Assembly (NCBI GenBank): GCA_003635315.1
Contig: PYJD01000008.1
Coordinates: forward strand, 146,781-210,780
Reading direction: 5' to 3'
Source: Candidatus Poribacteria bacterium
GTDB lineage: Bacteria > Poribacteria > WGA-4E > WGA-3G
DNA: 64,000 bases
The translations under genes and the position numbers were made by a program. Numbering within the stretch: position 1 is the stretch's first letter; the number at the start of each line of letters is the position of its first letter. The notes beneath the pieces are model-generated. The model was not told the DNA's origin, did not search any database, and saw nothing but the letters and a program-made list of their open reading frames with translations. Positions 44,552 to 53,025 of this stretch are shown piece by piece.

Positions 44552-46105
44552 TCATCTCCGGGATAGATAAGGGACCAGACCTTCTAATACATGAGGCAAA
44601 TCGTCACATGGAACATTTTCTAATATTCTGGGAGGTATTTTTGGGTTAGTTCCAGAATCCCCTTTTAAAAACACATCCACGGCATCGGTTATCACACCAT
44701 TGATTTTAGTTTTCTTACCGAGTAAACCAATATCAGATGCCATATGGTTTCCACATCCATTAGGACAACCAGACCAATGTATAGACAATGGTTGGACATT
44801 ATCCAATTTTGACTCTAAGTGTCTGATTGCCTCCATTGCACGTTCTTTTGTTTCAATGAGAGAGAAATGACAGTAATCCATTCCAGTACAACTCACCATT
44901 CCACGAGAGATCTCAGTTGGGTCATATCTCAATTCTTGAAGTAAAGGTTCAGAAGTTAAATTACCGATTTTTTCATCTGGTACATTTGGAATAACAAAAT
45001 TCTGACCTTGTGTTAATCTGATATCACCTGAACCATATTCATCTGCAATACGGGCAACATCAAGAAGGTTGGATGTTGTTATTCTCCCTACAGGTACAAC
45101 AATTCCTACATAGTTGAGTCCTTTCTGTTTCTGTGCATAGATACCAGAATGATCAGTCTTGTTCTTTCCTCTCATATCTTTCCCTGCCTGATGTAACACT
45201 TTTCCATAACGTATCTCTAATTCTTGTCTAAATTTATCTATACCCCAATCCAATAACAGAAAAGCAAAACGGGATTTATTCCTGACACTTCGTGATCCGT
45301 GATCGCGAAAGATCTTAGTAATTTCGGCACATAGGTGTGGTGCGTTTTCTGGTAAAACAAAAGCATTAAGATCTTTAGCAGGAGTGAATCCTCCAGAACC
45401 CATCTTTCCTCCAACGAATACATTGAAGCCTTTATGTTCTACTCCGTCAATTTCATTCACTGCAGGGATTAGGGCAATGTCCTGAGATGCGGCATGTGTA
45501 CAATTATCCAAACATCCAGTGATACCTACATTGAATTTTCGGGGTAAATCCGTAAAATCTTTATTCCCAACTATAATATCCGTATATTTCTGTGCAATAT
45601 TTGATGCGTCAAACAGTTCATTTGGTGTTAATCCAGAAACAGGACATCCTGTTACTCCACGAATATTATCAAAACCAGTTTGTAGTGAATTTAACCCAAC
45701 ATCTTCAAGTTCATCCCAGATGGTCTGTACATTCTCAATAGTAAATCCGCGAAGTTGAACCTGTTGACGAGTGGTCAAATCTACATATCCTGGACCGTAT
45801 AACTCACTGATTCTTGCAATAGTACGAAATTGCTCAGAATTACTCCTACCACTGGTCATTCGTAACCGCATCATAAAAGCACCTGGAGTTTGTTTTCGAA
45901 AAAACACACCTACATACTTAAGCCTATCTCGTTCATCGGTTGGTATGGATTCCCATCCATTTTGAATAAAGTGAGGAATATCATCAACCACATCAAGACC
46001 ATTTTTCTTTCGTTTGAGTAATTCTGCTGGATGGATTTTTACTCTTGCCTTATTACTTCCATTCTTATTACTCATTTTCGGTTTTTTCTTATTATTTTGA
46101 CTCAT
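44552..46105 (-). CDS. nirA: Ferredoxin-dependent assimilatory nitrite reductase
   Basis: This 517-residue siroheme/[4Fe-4S] enzyme has the cluster-ligand motifs C-x5-C ('SCTGMDYCHFSLIETK') and C-x3-C ('HWSGCPNGCGNHMASDIGL'), plus the duplicated nitrite/sulfite reductase half-domains, each ending in an 'LTTRQQVQLRGF' or 'LTQGQNFVIPN' block. It reduces nitrite to ammonium with six electrons from ferredoxin. The basic N-terminus (KKKPKMSNKNGSNKARVK) is typical of the ferredoxin-type NirA. A related sulfite reductase is the alternative, but the nitrate neighbours favour nitrite. Expression seems controlled by an ANTAR-type leader upstream. Confidence 0.9.
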   Translation of the reverse strand: MSQNNKKKPKMSNKNGSNKARVKIHPAELLKRKKNGLDVVDDIPHFIQNGWESIPTDERDRLKYVGVFFRKQTPGAFMMRLRMTSGRSNSEQFRTIARISELYGPGYVDLTTRQQVQLRGFTIENVQTIWDELEDVGLNSLQTGFDNIRGVTGCPVSGLTPNELFDASNIAQKYTDIIVGNKDFTDLPRKFNVGITGCLDNCTHAASQDIALIPAVNEIDGVEHKGFNVFVGGKMGSGGFTPAKDLNAFVLPENAPHLCAEITKIFRDHGSRSVRNKSRFAFLLLDWGIDKFRQELEIRYGKVLHQAGKDMRGKNKTDHSGIYAQKQKGLNYVGIVVPVGRITTSNLLDVARIADEYGSGDIRLTQGQNFVIPNVPDEKIGNLTSEPLLQELRYDPTEISRGMVSCTGMDYCHFSLIETKERAMEAIRHLESKLDNVQPLSIHWSGCPNGCGNHMASDIGLLGKKTKINGVITDAVDVFLKGDSGTNPKIPPRILENVPCDDLPHVLEGLVPYLSRR

Positions 46106-46162
46106 ATATATCTCCTATATGATTGGGTAGTTACCTAATTCCAATATTGCTTGAACTTAAAT

Positions 46163-46209
46163 AAAAAAGGCATCCATAGATTAACAAAGTAGTTTATCTT
46201 ATGGACACC
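46163..46209 (-). terminator. Leader intrinsic terminator, overlapping hairpin P2
   Basis: On the minus strand the arm starting GGTGTCCATAAGAT pairs with ATCTATGGATGCC further on (one bulge, one mismatch, two G-U pairs), with a TACTTT loop, followed by TTTTTT. Its 5' arm begins inside hairpin P2, so terminator and P2 exclude each other. This is the expected layout for ANTAR antitermination of the nirA operon. Confidence 0.75.
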
Positions 46210-46216
46210 TATGTCC
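46203..46216 (-). promoter_or_regulatory. ANTAR target hairpin P2
   Basis: On the minus strand, GGAC-ATAGGT-GTCC: 4-bp stem with a hexaloop having A at position 1 and G at position 4, the signature of ANTAR-protein RNA targets. The stem may extend by one pair, closing the loop to TAGG. Confidence 0.65.
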
Positions 46217-46221
46217 GATGA

Positions 46222-46237
46222 CAGCCAACCTTGGCTG
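46222..46237 (-). promoter_or_regulatory. ANTAR target hairpin P1
   Basis: On the minus strand, CAGCC-AAGGTT-GGCTG: perfect 5-bp stem and a hexaloop with A1 and G4. It is 5 bases upstream of P2, and right at the predicted 5' end of the transcript. Confidence 0.65.
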
Positions 46238-46245
46238 AAAATATA

Positions 46246-46274
46246 ATTAAAATTGTTTGATATTACTCATTCAA
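46246..46274 (-). promoter_or_regulatory. Candidate promoter of the nirA leader
   Basis: TTGAAT and TTTAAT are separated by 17 bases on the minus strand. The predicted start is near 46239, immediately before hairpin P1. The -35 box is part of an 18-base perfect palindrome. Confidence 0.5.
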
Positions 46275-46284
46275 CGTTGAATGA
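46267..46284. promoter_or_regulatory. 18-bp perfect palindrome over the nirA -35 region
   Basis: TCATTCAACGTTGAATGA reads the same on both strands. Its position over the -35 box suggests a protein-binding site, for example for a nitrogen regulator. No known consensus is claimed. Confidence 0.5.
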
Positions 46285-46335
46285 ATTATCTCAATGGTAG
46301 TTTATTGTATCATTTTATATTTATTGCTTAAATTT

Positions 46336-46932
46336 CTATTTTCTAAACACCTCAGCGATAGATATTATCTCTTTTGCAATGTCTGCAAGTCGTTTTCTTT
46401 GATCCATAGCCATTTTACGCATTACTTTGTATGCTTCTGCTTCAGACGTTCCTCTCTGTTGTGCAACAATTTCTTTAGCACGTTCAATGGTTTTTCTTTC
46501 TTCAAGTGTTGTTTTAGTTTTTTCGAGTTCTTGTAATAGGATCTGATATTCTGAAAACCGTGCAACAGCAGCTTTAATAATTGTAACCATACGTTCTTTA
46601 CTGAGACTACCTACAGCATAAGCTGAAACCCCGGCACGGGTAACATTTTGAATCGTTTCAGAACGTTCATCCTTAGCAAACATTACAATAGGTCGAGGGC
46701 AATTTTTGCTTATATTATCTACCATTGCTATTGTTTTTTCATCTGGTGTTTCAACACCTATAAGTATAATATCAGGGTTTTCTCTCAATATAAAATCTTG
46801 TAGATTGGCTTCAATATCGACAATTGCAATTACAGGATAACGTTGGGGATTCAACAGTTGATTAATCTGTTGAATTCTCTCTGTATCGTTATCAACAATT
46901 AAAACGCTCTGCCTATTAGCGACCGTTTCCAT
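46336..46932 (-). CDS. nasT: NasT-like ANTAR-domain antitermination regulator
   Basis: The 198-residue protein has an N-terminal receiver-like domain (VLIVDNDTERIQQI) and a C-terminal ANTAR RNA-binding domain: 'ERKTIERAKEIVAQQRGTSE', 'AYKVMRKMAMDQRKRLADIA'. In NasT-type regulators nitrate releases the protein from NasS, after which ANTAR binds hexaloop hairpins and prevents termination. The usual phospho-acceptor aspartate is replaced: the strand reads 'PDIILIGVETPDE' instead of LID, so control by phosphorylation is unlikely. Just downstream on the same strand is the leader with two hexaloop hairpins and nirA. No nasS gene is in the window. Confidence 0.88.
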   Translation of the reverse strand: METVANRQSVLIVDNDTERIQQINQLLNPQRYPVIAIVDIEANLQDFILRENPDIILIGVETPDEKTIAMVDNISKNCPRPIVMFAKDERSETIQNVTRAGVSAYAVGSLSKERMVTIIKAAVARFSEYQILLQELEKTKTTLEERKTIERAKEIVAQQRGTSEAEAYKVMRKMAMDQRKRLADIAKEIISIAEVFRK

Positions 46933-47235
46933 TCTTATGAGTCAACCTTTTTTAAACCAATTTTAGACAACATTAGAACTTATTACTGGATTACATGGAT
47001 TATATTAGCAATTTTAATGCCAAGTAATTTTAAGACAGATAATTATAGATACAACTTAGGTTTATTTATGATTGTTATGAATTATAATAAAATTAATTGC
47101 CTATTTTTTAGGCAGAATCAACTTATTTTTTTAGCAATTTAATAAAAGTGTGAATGAAGTATAAAAATAAAAAAACCTACCCATCGATTAACGACAAAGT
47201 AGGTTTTAAGCTTTTATGATATATACCTTATAATT
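46933..47235. other. Intergenic region upstream of nasT, ending in a terminator
   Basis: AT-rich stretch; near 46988 a GGATTACATGGATTA short repeat is seen. Apart from the terminator of the next gene and the upstream region of nasT nothing is recognised. Confidence 0.3.
47168..47208 (-). terminator. Intrinsic terminator of the SDR gene at 47236
   Basis: On the minus strand AAAACCTAC and GTAGGTTTT form a 9-bp stem with a loop of about 20 bases, followed by more T residues (TTTTATTTTT). It lies 28 bases after the stop codon of the SDR gene. Confidence 0.7.
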
Positions 47236-47949
47236 TCATGCTCTACCATATACAGGTATAGCTGCCCCATTAATAATTGCTGCGGCATCAGAAACCAAAA
47301 AGGAAATTACATTCGCTACATCATCTGTTTTTACCCATCTTGAATAGTCTTCATCTGGCATTGCTTCTCGATTCATAGGTGTATCCATTATACTTGGCAT
47401 AATACAATTTACATTGATGCCTGAATCCATGACTTCCGCGGATAATGATTCTGTCAAAGTTTTGACCCCACCTTTAGATACACAATAAGCACTCATACCA
47501 GCTTCACCTTTTAATCCTGCTCTTGCAGAGACATTTACGATTTTACCTGAACCACGTTCTGTCATATGTGGTATAACTGCCTTACAACATAGAAAAACAG
47601 ACTTTAGGTTCAAGTTCATCATGAAGTCCCACCTATCTTCTTCAAGTTCTGTTGTTGGAATACCTCCAACAAAACCACCAACAATATTAATCAATATATC
47701 TAATTGCTCGTATTTTGATAGAAAAGTATTAAGTGTCTTTTGTATATCATCTTGTTCAGTAACATTGGCATATAAGAATGTGATTTTTTCAGATAGCTCT
47801 GGATAATACTCATTAAATCGATCTACTTCTGAATCAAATAGATACGTAACAGCGACATTATCTCCTTGTGTCAGAAATGACTTGGTTACAGAACTACCTA
47901 ATATACCTGTTCCACCTGTAATGAGTACATTTCGATTTTTATTTACCAT
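47236..47949 (-). CDS. Short-chain dehydrogenase/reductase (SDR)
   Basis: A 237-residue SDR. The cofactor motif is TGGTGILGSSV, with the catalytic Ser-Tyr-Lys in 'IVNVSARAGLKGEAGMSAYC' and 'VSKGG', while the usual NNAG is replaced by 'INIVGGFVGG', which suggests specialised substrate binding. The C-terminal 'INGAAIPVYGRA' is standard. It is 38 bp downstream of the dipeptide epimerase gene on the same strand and has its own terminator, so it is the last gene of that unit (amidase, epimerase, SDR). The substrate is unknown; a role in cell-wall peptide turnover is only suggested by position. Confidence 0.82.
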   Translation of the reverse strand: MVNKNRNVLITGGTGILGSSVTKSFLTQGDNVAVTYLFDSEVDRFNEYYPELSEKITFLYANVTEQDDIQKTLNTFLSKYEQLDILINIVGGFVGGIPTTELEEDRWDFMMNLNLKSVFLCCKAVIPHMTERGSGKIVNVSARAGLKGEAGMSAYCVSKGGVKTLTESLSAEVMDSGINVNCIMPSIMDTPMNREAMPDEDYSRWVKTDDVANVISFLVSDAAAIINGAAIPVYGRA

Positions 47950-47987
47950 TTTTTCTCCATTTTATTATTAAAAAATCATTAAAGGTC

Positions 47988-48995
47988 CTATACATCAACT
48001 GGTGCCACACCGATACCAGGACAATTTGGCAGTATTAATTTTCCATTCTGAAGTGTTACACCTTTGTATGGATCATTCTTTATTAATAGATTACCATCTA
48101 AGTCAGCATAATCAACCAATGGTGTTAAATGTGCTGCTGCGGTAATACCAATGGATGACTCAATCATACACCCTATCATGACAAGTAGTCCATGAACACG
48201 TGCAACATGTATCATCCTTATGGCTTCAAGCAATCCTCCACATTTTACAAGTTTGATGTTGATCCCATCAACAGCATCTGCAATTTTGGGTATATCTTCA
48301 GCACGTTTGACACTTTCATCAGCGATTATAGGCAACTTAGAATTATCTCGTATATATTTTAAACCGTCAATATCCTCTGCAGTTGTTGGTTGTTCAACTA
48401 ATTCGACACCAAAATCAGATAATTTTTTAATTTTTTCAACTGCTTCTTGTGGACTCCAAGCAGTATTTACATCCACATAGATTGGTTTATTTGTTATTCT
48501 TCTAATATTTGTCAGTATGTCAAAGTCATCTTGATTACCAAGCTTAACCTTCAAAATTGGATATTCTTCTGCAGCGTATACTTTTTCTACCATTATGTTT
48601 GGTTCATCAAGTCCAATAGTGTATGATGTATTAGGAGTTTTTTTTGGATTTAATCCCCATAACTTATATAGCGGAGCACCCATTTTTTTTCCAAATCTAT
48701 CATGAAGTGCCATATCTATGACAGATTTTGCTGCATAATTATCTGGTAAATCTTGTTCAATTTTTGACATTACATCCTGAATAGCATCTAAATCTACATC
48801 AAGAGATCCAGATAACTCATTGATTACCTTTTCAACAGTTTGAACGGTTTCACCATAAAACTTTGCTGGAGACGTTTCACCGATGCCACCATCAATCTCA
48901 ACTGTAATTACCTCCCTATATGAATCTGTTGTACGTCGTGCAATTTTAAAAGGATGGAGTAATTGTAGTTTTTTAATTTTGGTGGATATTTTCAT
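47988..48995 (-). CDS. Dipeptide epimerase-like enolase-superfamily enzyme
   Basis: This 335-residue enzyme of the muconate-lactonising subgroup has 'ILKVKLGN' (KxK catalytic base), metal ligands in 'IYVDVNTAW', 'LVEQPT' and 'IIADESV', and the second base in 'GINIKLVKCGGL'. The spacing and the 'CMIESSIGITAAAHL' end match L-Ala-D/L-Glu epimerases (YcjG/YkfB), which recycle murein tripeptides. The start codon overlaps the upstream amidase stop by 4 bases, so both are co-translated; an amidase that frees wall peptides and an epimerase that processes their L-Ala-D-Glu product fit well together. Other dipeptides are possible. Confidence 0.82.
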   Translation of the reverse strand: MKISTKIKKLQLLHPFKIARRTTDSYREVITVEIDGGIGETSPAKFYGETVQTVEKVINELSGSLDVDLDAIQDVMSKIEQDLPDNYAAKSVIDMALHDRFGKKMGAPLYKLWGLNPKKTPNTSYTIGLDEPNIMVEKVYAAEEYPILKVKLGNQDDFDILTNIRRITNKPIYVDVNTAWSPQEAVEKIKKLSDFGVELVEQPTTAEDIDGLKYIRDNSKLPIIADESVKRAEDIPKIADAVDGINIKLVKCGGLLEAIRMIHVARVHGLLVMIGCMIESSIGITAAAHLTPLVDYADLDGNLLIKNDPYKGVTLQNGKLILPNCPGIGVAPVDV

Positions 48996-51133
48996 TTTAC
49001 TTGTCCTAAAGAATCCAAAAAGTAGGACATAAACCGATCCATTTTTTCTTCATCTATTTCATCTGCATTTGAAAGATGCTTCCACAATCCCTTAAAAATT
49101 ACCATACTCTCACTCAAATGAGTTGAGTCGAGATATTTTAATGTTCCTATTTCAATTGTCATAGCCATTTTGTTTGTCTGTTGTATTACTGGGGTATCTC
49201 TATCTTGAATAGTATCTATTGATGTTTTAAAAAGATCTTGATTAAATTGTTCTAATATTTTCTTTTGAAACATCTCTGTTGTTCGGTTTCCTCGATTATG
49301 GGCAGCAGCAACTGTTGGTTCACCATTCTCTAATGGCTTATGACTAATTTGTAGATAAAATCCTTCATCCTTAATATCATTAATAAAGTTAATTCTATCT
49401 ATAGTATTTAGATTGGTGGTATCTAAATGTATCGGATAGACTCTTGAACCAGCAAATTCTAATAATTTTTGTAATCTAACAATTAATTTGTGGGTTTTTG
49501 GTTCATTTGAATATGAATCAAGGACAATTGCGGTGTTATCAAATAAACCATCTGCAATTGCATATAGATTTGCATTGTGTATTACGGATTGATTTGGTTG
49601 TAAAACTAATTCGTGTGAATATGGATAATATCCTGGTTTTGAAATCCCAATTATTGTTCTGTCTGATTGATCAATTGTAATATCTTTATCTATAAAATAA
49701 TGACCATTTCTATCAGTAATTGTTGTTAATTCTGTAGATATATCAACTTTGGCATTCGGTATTGGATTTCCGTCATCACCATTTCTTACTTGTCCTACTA
49801 TTCTATTTTCATCTATATTTTTAAAGTTAATTCTAATAGACTCTTTGGTTTTCCCATATACAACATCCACAATTGCTGTGCCTTTTTCTGTAGGTGATTG
49901 CAAATAAAAGATAGATTCTCCATTCACTGAGTTGTCTTCTGATTCGAATAACGTACCATGTGTGGTAGTAGCATGTATTACTTCATCATCTGCAATGTTA
50001 AAACCATCAACATCGGTTGCCTTGACAGTAATTCCGACATAACTTTTTCCATCGTAGGGCAAATGATCTGTCCATGCGTTTAGCATCATTTTTTCTGCTG
50101 GTGGGGCAACTTTGAACTGTTGGGGTTTAGGTAAACTGTGGTTGCCATAATAATTGACAAGGTTTGTCAGTATTAAATGGATTCCATTCGATAACTTATC
50201 ATTGATTTTAACAGTAATTACATCCGATTCGGGATCGTAGATATATGGAAATGTCTCATTATTTATATAAATTTGGATTGAATTGGTATAAATCTGTTGA
50301 CGTTTTAGCATCCATGCGCCACGTTCATGTATTCCATCTTTCACACTAATTTTTATGGTTGGCGTCTTGGATTTAATTACAGAATTATGTTCTGGTGTAA
50401 TAAGTATACCTTTGGGGAATCCAGCCTCAGCATATCTGGCAAGACCTAAAAAATATCCGTATGCCTCCTTTTTTAGGTATTCATCATTCTTTAATCTTTC
50501 CTCTTCCTCAGGGTTGGTATAGAAAGATGCTTCACAAACAACTGCAGTACATTCTGTTAATCGAAGTACGCCGAAACCTGAGGCAACTAAGAGTTTATCC
50601 GAATACAATCCAGTTGATGGTGTTTTTGGTAATTGCAGTGCATCTGAGACCCCCTGTTGTATATATCTTGCAAGATCTAAACTTGATCTTGATTCATCAG
50701 CATCCCCATGATACCAAGTGGATGTATAGTTTGTTTCAGGATTATTTATGCCATTGTGGTGTAATGAAATAAAAAGATCTGCCTTATTCTCATTAGAGAT
50801 TTGACTACGATCAGCAAGACTAATATAAGAATCATCAATACGCGTCATGATAACTTCTACACCAACTTCTTTGAGCAAATCCCTAAGGTGATTTGCAACC
50901 TTAAGATTAATCACAGCTTCACGAAGTCCGGTTGGTCCACGTTTATAGTCTGGGATATGACTTTGTCCACCGTGTCCAGGATCGAGACAGATTTTCAAAC
51001 CCTTTAAATGACGTGCATAAGATGGTATTAGAAAATTCTGGCTTACATTTGATTTGATATTTTTACTTTGGTTGCAATCAGAAAGAGAGAATATGAGTAG
51101 AGGAATTATAAATAGTATAATAAGGCGGGGCAT
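48992..51133 (-). CDS. N-acetylmuramoyl-L-alanine amidase lipoprotein with second, degenerate amidase domain
   Basis: The 713-residue protein starts with a lipoprotein signal (lipobox LSDC, Cys20). Residues about 45-230 are an Amidase_3 domain with zinc ligands H54 (CLDPGHGG), E72 (GLREAVINL), H125 (SLHHNG) and catalytic E201 (VCEASFYTN). It cleaves the bond between MurNAc and L-Ala in peptidoglycan. Then follow Ig-like/linker regions, a carboxypeptidase-regulatory-like domain (about 470-540, VGQVRNGDDGNPIPNAKVDI), and a C-terminal part (about 560-700) that repeats the amidase order but has lost the first zinc histidine (IVLDSYSNE). The gene overlaps the downstream epimerase by 4 bases. It probably faces the periplasm. 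Confidence 0.85.
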   Translation of the reverse strand: MPRLIILFIIPLLIFSLSDCNQSKNIKSNVSQNFLIPSYARHLKGLKICLDPGHGGQSHIPDYKRGPTGLREAVINLKVANHLRDLLKEVGVEVIMTRIDDSYISLADRSQISNENKADLFISLHHNGINNPETNYTSTWYHGDADESRSSLDLARYIQQGVSDALQLPKTPSTGLYSDKLLVASGFGVLRLTECTAVVCEASFYTNPEEEERLKNDEYLKKEAYGYFLGLARYAEAGFPKGILITPEHNSVIKSKTPTIKISVKDGIHERGAWMLKRQQIYTNSIQIYINNETFPYIYDPESDVITVKINDKLSNGIHLILTNLVNYYGNHSLPKPQQFKVAPPAEKMMLNAWTDHLPYDGKSYVGITVKATDVDGFNIADDEVIHATTTHGTLFESEDNSVNGESIFYLQSPTEKGTAIVDVVYGKTKESIRINFKNIDENRIVGQVRNGDDGNPIPNAKVDISTELTTITDRNGHYFIDKDITIDQSDRTIIGISKPGYYPYSHELVLQPNQSVIHNANLYAIADGLFDNTAIVLDSYSNEPKTHKLIVRLQKLLEFAGSRVYPIHLDTTNLNTIDRINFINDIKDEGFYLQISHKPLENGEPTVAAAHNRGNRTTEMFQKKILEQFNQDLFKTSIDTIQDRDTPVIQQTNKMAMTIEIGTLKYLDSTHLSESMVIFKGLWKHLSNADEIDEEKMDRFMSYFLDSLGQVK

Positions 51134-51261
51134 AATATATAAATATTACGAATATGGAATAATCTAAGCGAAGTATAATATAAAGAGAGATTGTACTTAG
51201 AAAATATACTTTATCTCAGGCTGAAAGTCTACTTAAGAATTGAAAATGCTTCTTTGTATCT

Positions 51262-51519
51262 TCATTTTTCTGTGTCATTTGACTCAGATTTAACATCAGT
51301 GGTGTTATTTTCATCTATATCCTGCACAGGGATATATTCAATTGACTTGTGGTCTATTGTTGTATTAGATATCTTGGAGGAATTGCATTTTTGACAACTG
51401 TCCTCAGAATTTTGCTTTTTTTGTATAAGAATATTTTCTAAATCTCTCTTGCTCAGATAACTTATTACACAAAAAAATATTATAATTAATAGTGGAGCGA
51501 TAAGAACTTTCCAAATCAT
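51262..51519 (-). CDS. Small membrane protein, uncharacterised
   Basis: The 85-residue product has one N-terminal helix (WKVLIAPLLIIIFFCVISYL) and a hydrophilic tail with a cysteine pair CQKC and an acidic end. No family is recognised. It is in the same direction as the flotillin cluster, 33 bp downstream of the next small gene, and may be part of that transcript. Being short and in AT-rich DNA it could also be a spurious frame, but the hydrophobic/acidic layout is that of a real small membrane protein. Confidence 0.45.
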   Translation of the reverse strand: MIWKVLIAPLLIIIFFCVISYLSKRDLENILIQKKQNSEDSCQKCNSSKISNTTIDHKSIEYIPVQDIDENNTTDVKSESNDTEK

Positions 51520-51552
51520 TGTCTTAAATCCAAATTGATGACATTTTTATAA

Positions 51553-51978
51553 TTATCTTCTTCTGCGAAGCGTTTTTGGTTTACCAAGTATTTCAGATAA
51601 TATAATACCCTGTCGAAATGTTTCAGGTGTAACATCAATTAATGATGTTGTTGGAAATTGTCTTGTTCCGATAGGTGTTCTACCTCTTGATTCTGGAGGA
51701 ATTGGAGGTGGCTCAGTTTCCTTAGGTTCTGGTGAGGTCTCAGGAACAGGTTCAGATTGTTCAACCATAACAGGTACAGATTCCTCTTCTAAAACCATCT
51801 GTTCTTCAGTTGGATCCTCAATATGTATGAACGGAGGAATTCCCATCTCCTCATCTTGTTGAACATCAGCTTCATTGGCTGTCTCAACCGTTTGTTCAGG
51901 CTGTTTTTTTCTTCGGAAAAGACTAAAGATCAGTCCAAGGACAATTACAATTAATGGAATTAATTGATCAAAATCCAT
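51553..51978 (-). CDS. Small membrane-anchored protein in the flotillin cluster
   Basis: The 141-residue protein has an N-terminal helix 'LIPLIVIVLGLIFSLFRRKK' and a long Pro/Glu-rich cytoplasmic linker ('PEPKETEPPPIPPESRG'). It ends in 'FRQGIILSEILGKPKTLRRR', a C-terminal pattern (xxxILSEILGPPxxLR) recalled from small proteins of many deep-branching bacteria. It lies 19 bp downstream of the second flotillin gene, in the same direction, so it is probably part of the nfeD-flotillin operon. Function unknown; a scaffold or tether in flotillin-rich membrane patches is possible. Confidence 0.6.
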   Translation of the reverse strand: MDFDQLIPLIVIVLGLIFSLFRRKKQPEQTVETANEADVQQDEEMGIPPFIHIEDPTEEQMVLEEESVPVMVEQSEPVPETSPEPKETEPPPIPPESRGRTPIGTRQFPTTSLIDVTPETFRQGIILSEILGKPKTLRRRR

Positions 51979-51997
51979 ATGTTACTCCTATCATATT

Positions 51998-53023
51998 CTA
52001 CGTTAAACCGAGTGAATGAGATGACCTTGTGGTATCACCATCATCCGTACCACCAGGTGATGCAATGGATTGTCGCATTTCAGTATCAGCAAGGATATTT
52101 CGTAGTGTATAGTAATCCATCACACTCATCCGTGTTGAGTTAAAAGCGTCTGAGATGGATAAAGGAATTTCAGCTTCAGCTTCGATCAATTTCACAGTCA
52201 TTTCCTCAACAAGAGCTTTATTCTCTTCTTCTTCAGCTTCAGCACGGGCACGTTGTTCCTCTGCTTTTGCGCGTGCAATCTTGAGTTCAGCCTCTGCTTG
52301 ATCGGTCTGTAATTTTGCCCCTACATTCTCACCAACATTTATGTCTGCTATATCAATAGATAAGATTTCAAAAGCTGTTCCTGCTTCAAGACCTTTGTCC
52401 AGAACAGTTTCTGATATACGGACAGGATTTTCGAGAACCTGTTTATGATTAGAAGAAGATCCAATTGTAGTGATGATTCCTTCCCCAACTCTTGCTCTTA
52501 TCGTATCTTCTGTAGCACCCCCAACGAGACGATCAATATTTGCTCTGACAGTTACACGTGCTTTTACAATCAATTGGATTCCATCACGAGCAACAGCAGT
52601 AATTCCTTTGACAGGTTCATCTTGATTTGGAATATCTATTATTTCGGGAGTAACACTCACCTGAACAGCATTTAACACATCTCTACCTGCTAAGTCGATT
52701 GCCGCAGCTTGGGCGAAATCCAGTGCAATTTGTGCCTTATCTGCGGCAATGAGTGCAGAAACTACACTTGCAACCCTACCACCTGCAAGGTAATGTGCTT
52801 CAAGGTCATCAAGTGAAAGACTAAGTCCAGCTTTAGTTGCATTGATTTGTGGTTCTACAATATCTGATGGTGGTACACGGCGTAACCGCATTGCTACAAG
52901 GTCAAAAATACCTACCTTCACTCCAGCTGCAATCGCGGTTATCCATAATCCCAGTGGCACTAACCAAGCAATGACAATGATGAAAACAAGTATACATACT
53001 GCAATAATTGCAGGAACTAACAT
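51998..53023 (-). CDS. floA: Flotillin-like protein FloA, paralogue 2
   Basis: A 341-residue FloA: an N-terminal membrane-associated hairpin (about residues 5-35), the PHB/SPFH domain with '[19 protein letters not shown]', '[20 protein letters not shown]', '[13 protein letters not shown]' and '[20 protein letters not shown]', then an Ala/Glu-rich coiled coil ([20 protein letters not shown]). Flotillins organise membrane microdomains and are encoded with NfeD proteins. It lies 2 bp downstream of a second FloA gene, from which it differs clearly (for example GIDxx versus an extra 'NQDEPVKG' insert), so it is an old duplication. Confidence 0.9.
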   Translation of the reverse strand: MLVPAIIAVCILVFIIVIAWLVPLGLWITAIAAGVKVGIFDLVAMRLRRVPPSDIVEPQINATKAGLSLSLDDLEAHYLAGGRVASVVSALIAADKAQIALDFAQAAAIDLAGRDVLNAVQVSVTPEIIDIPNQDEPVKGITAVARDGIQLIVKARVTVRANIDRLVGGATEDTIRARVGEGIITTIGSSSNHKQVLENPVRISETVLDKGLEAGTAFEILSIDIADINVGENVGAKLQTDQAEAELKIARAKAEEQRARAEAEEEENKALVEEMTVKLIEAEAEIPLSISDAFNSTRMSVMDYYTLRNILADTEMRQSIASPGGTDDGDTTRSSHSLGLT

Positions 53024-53025
53024 AT

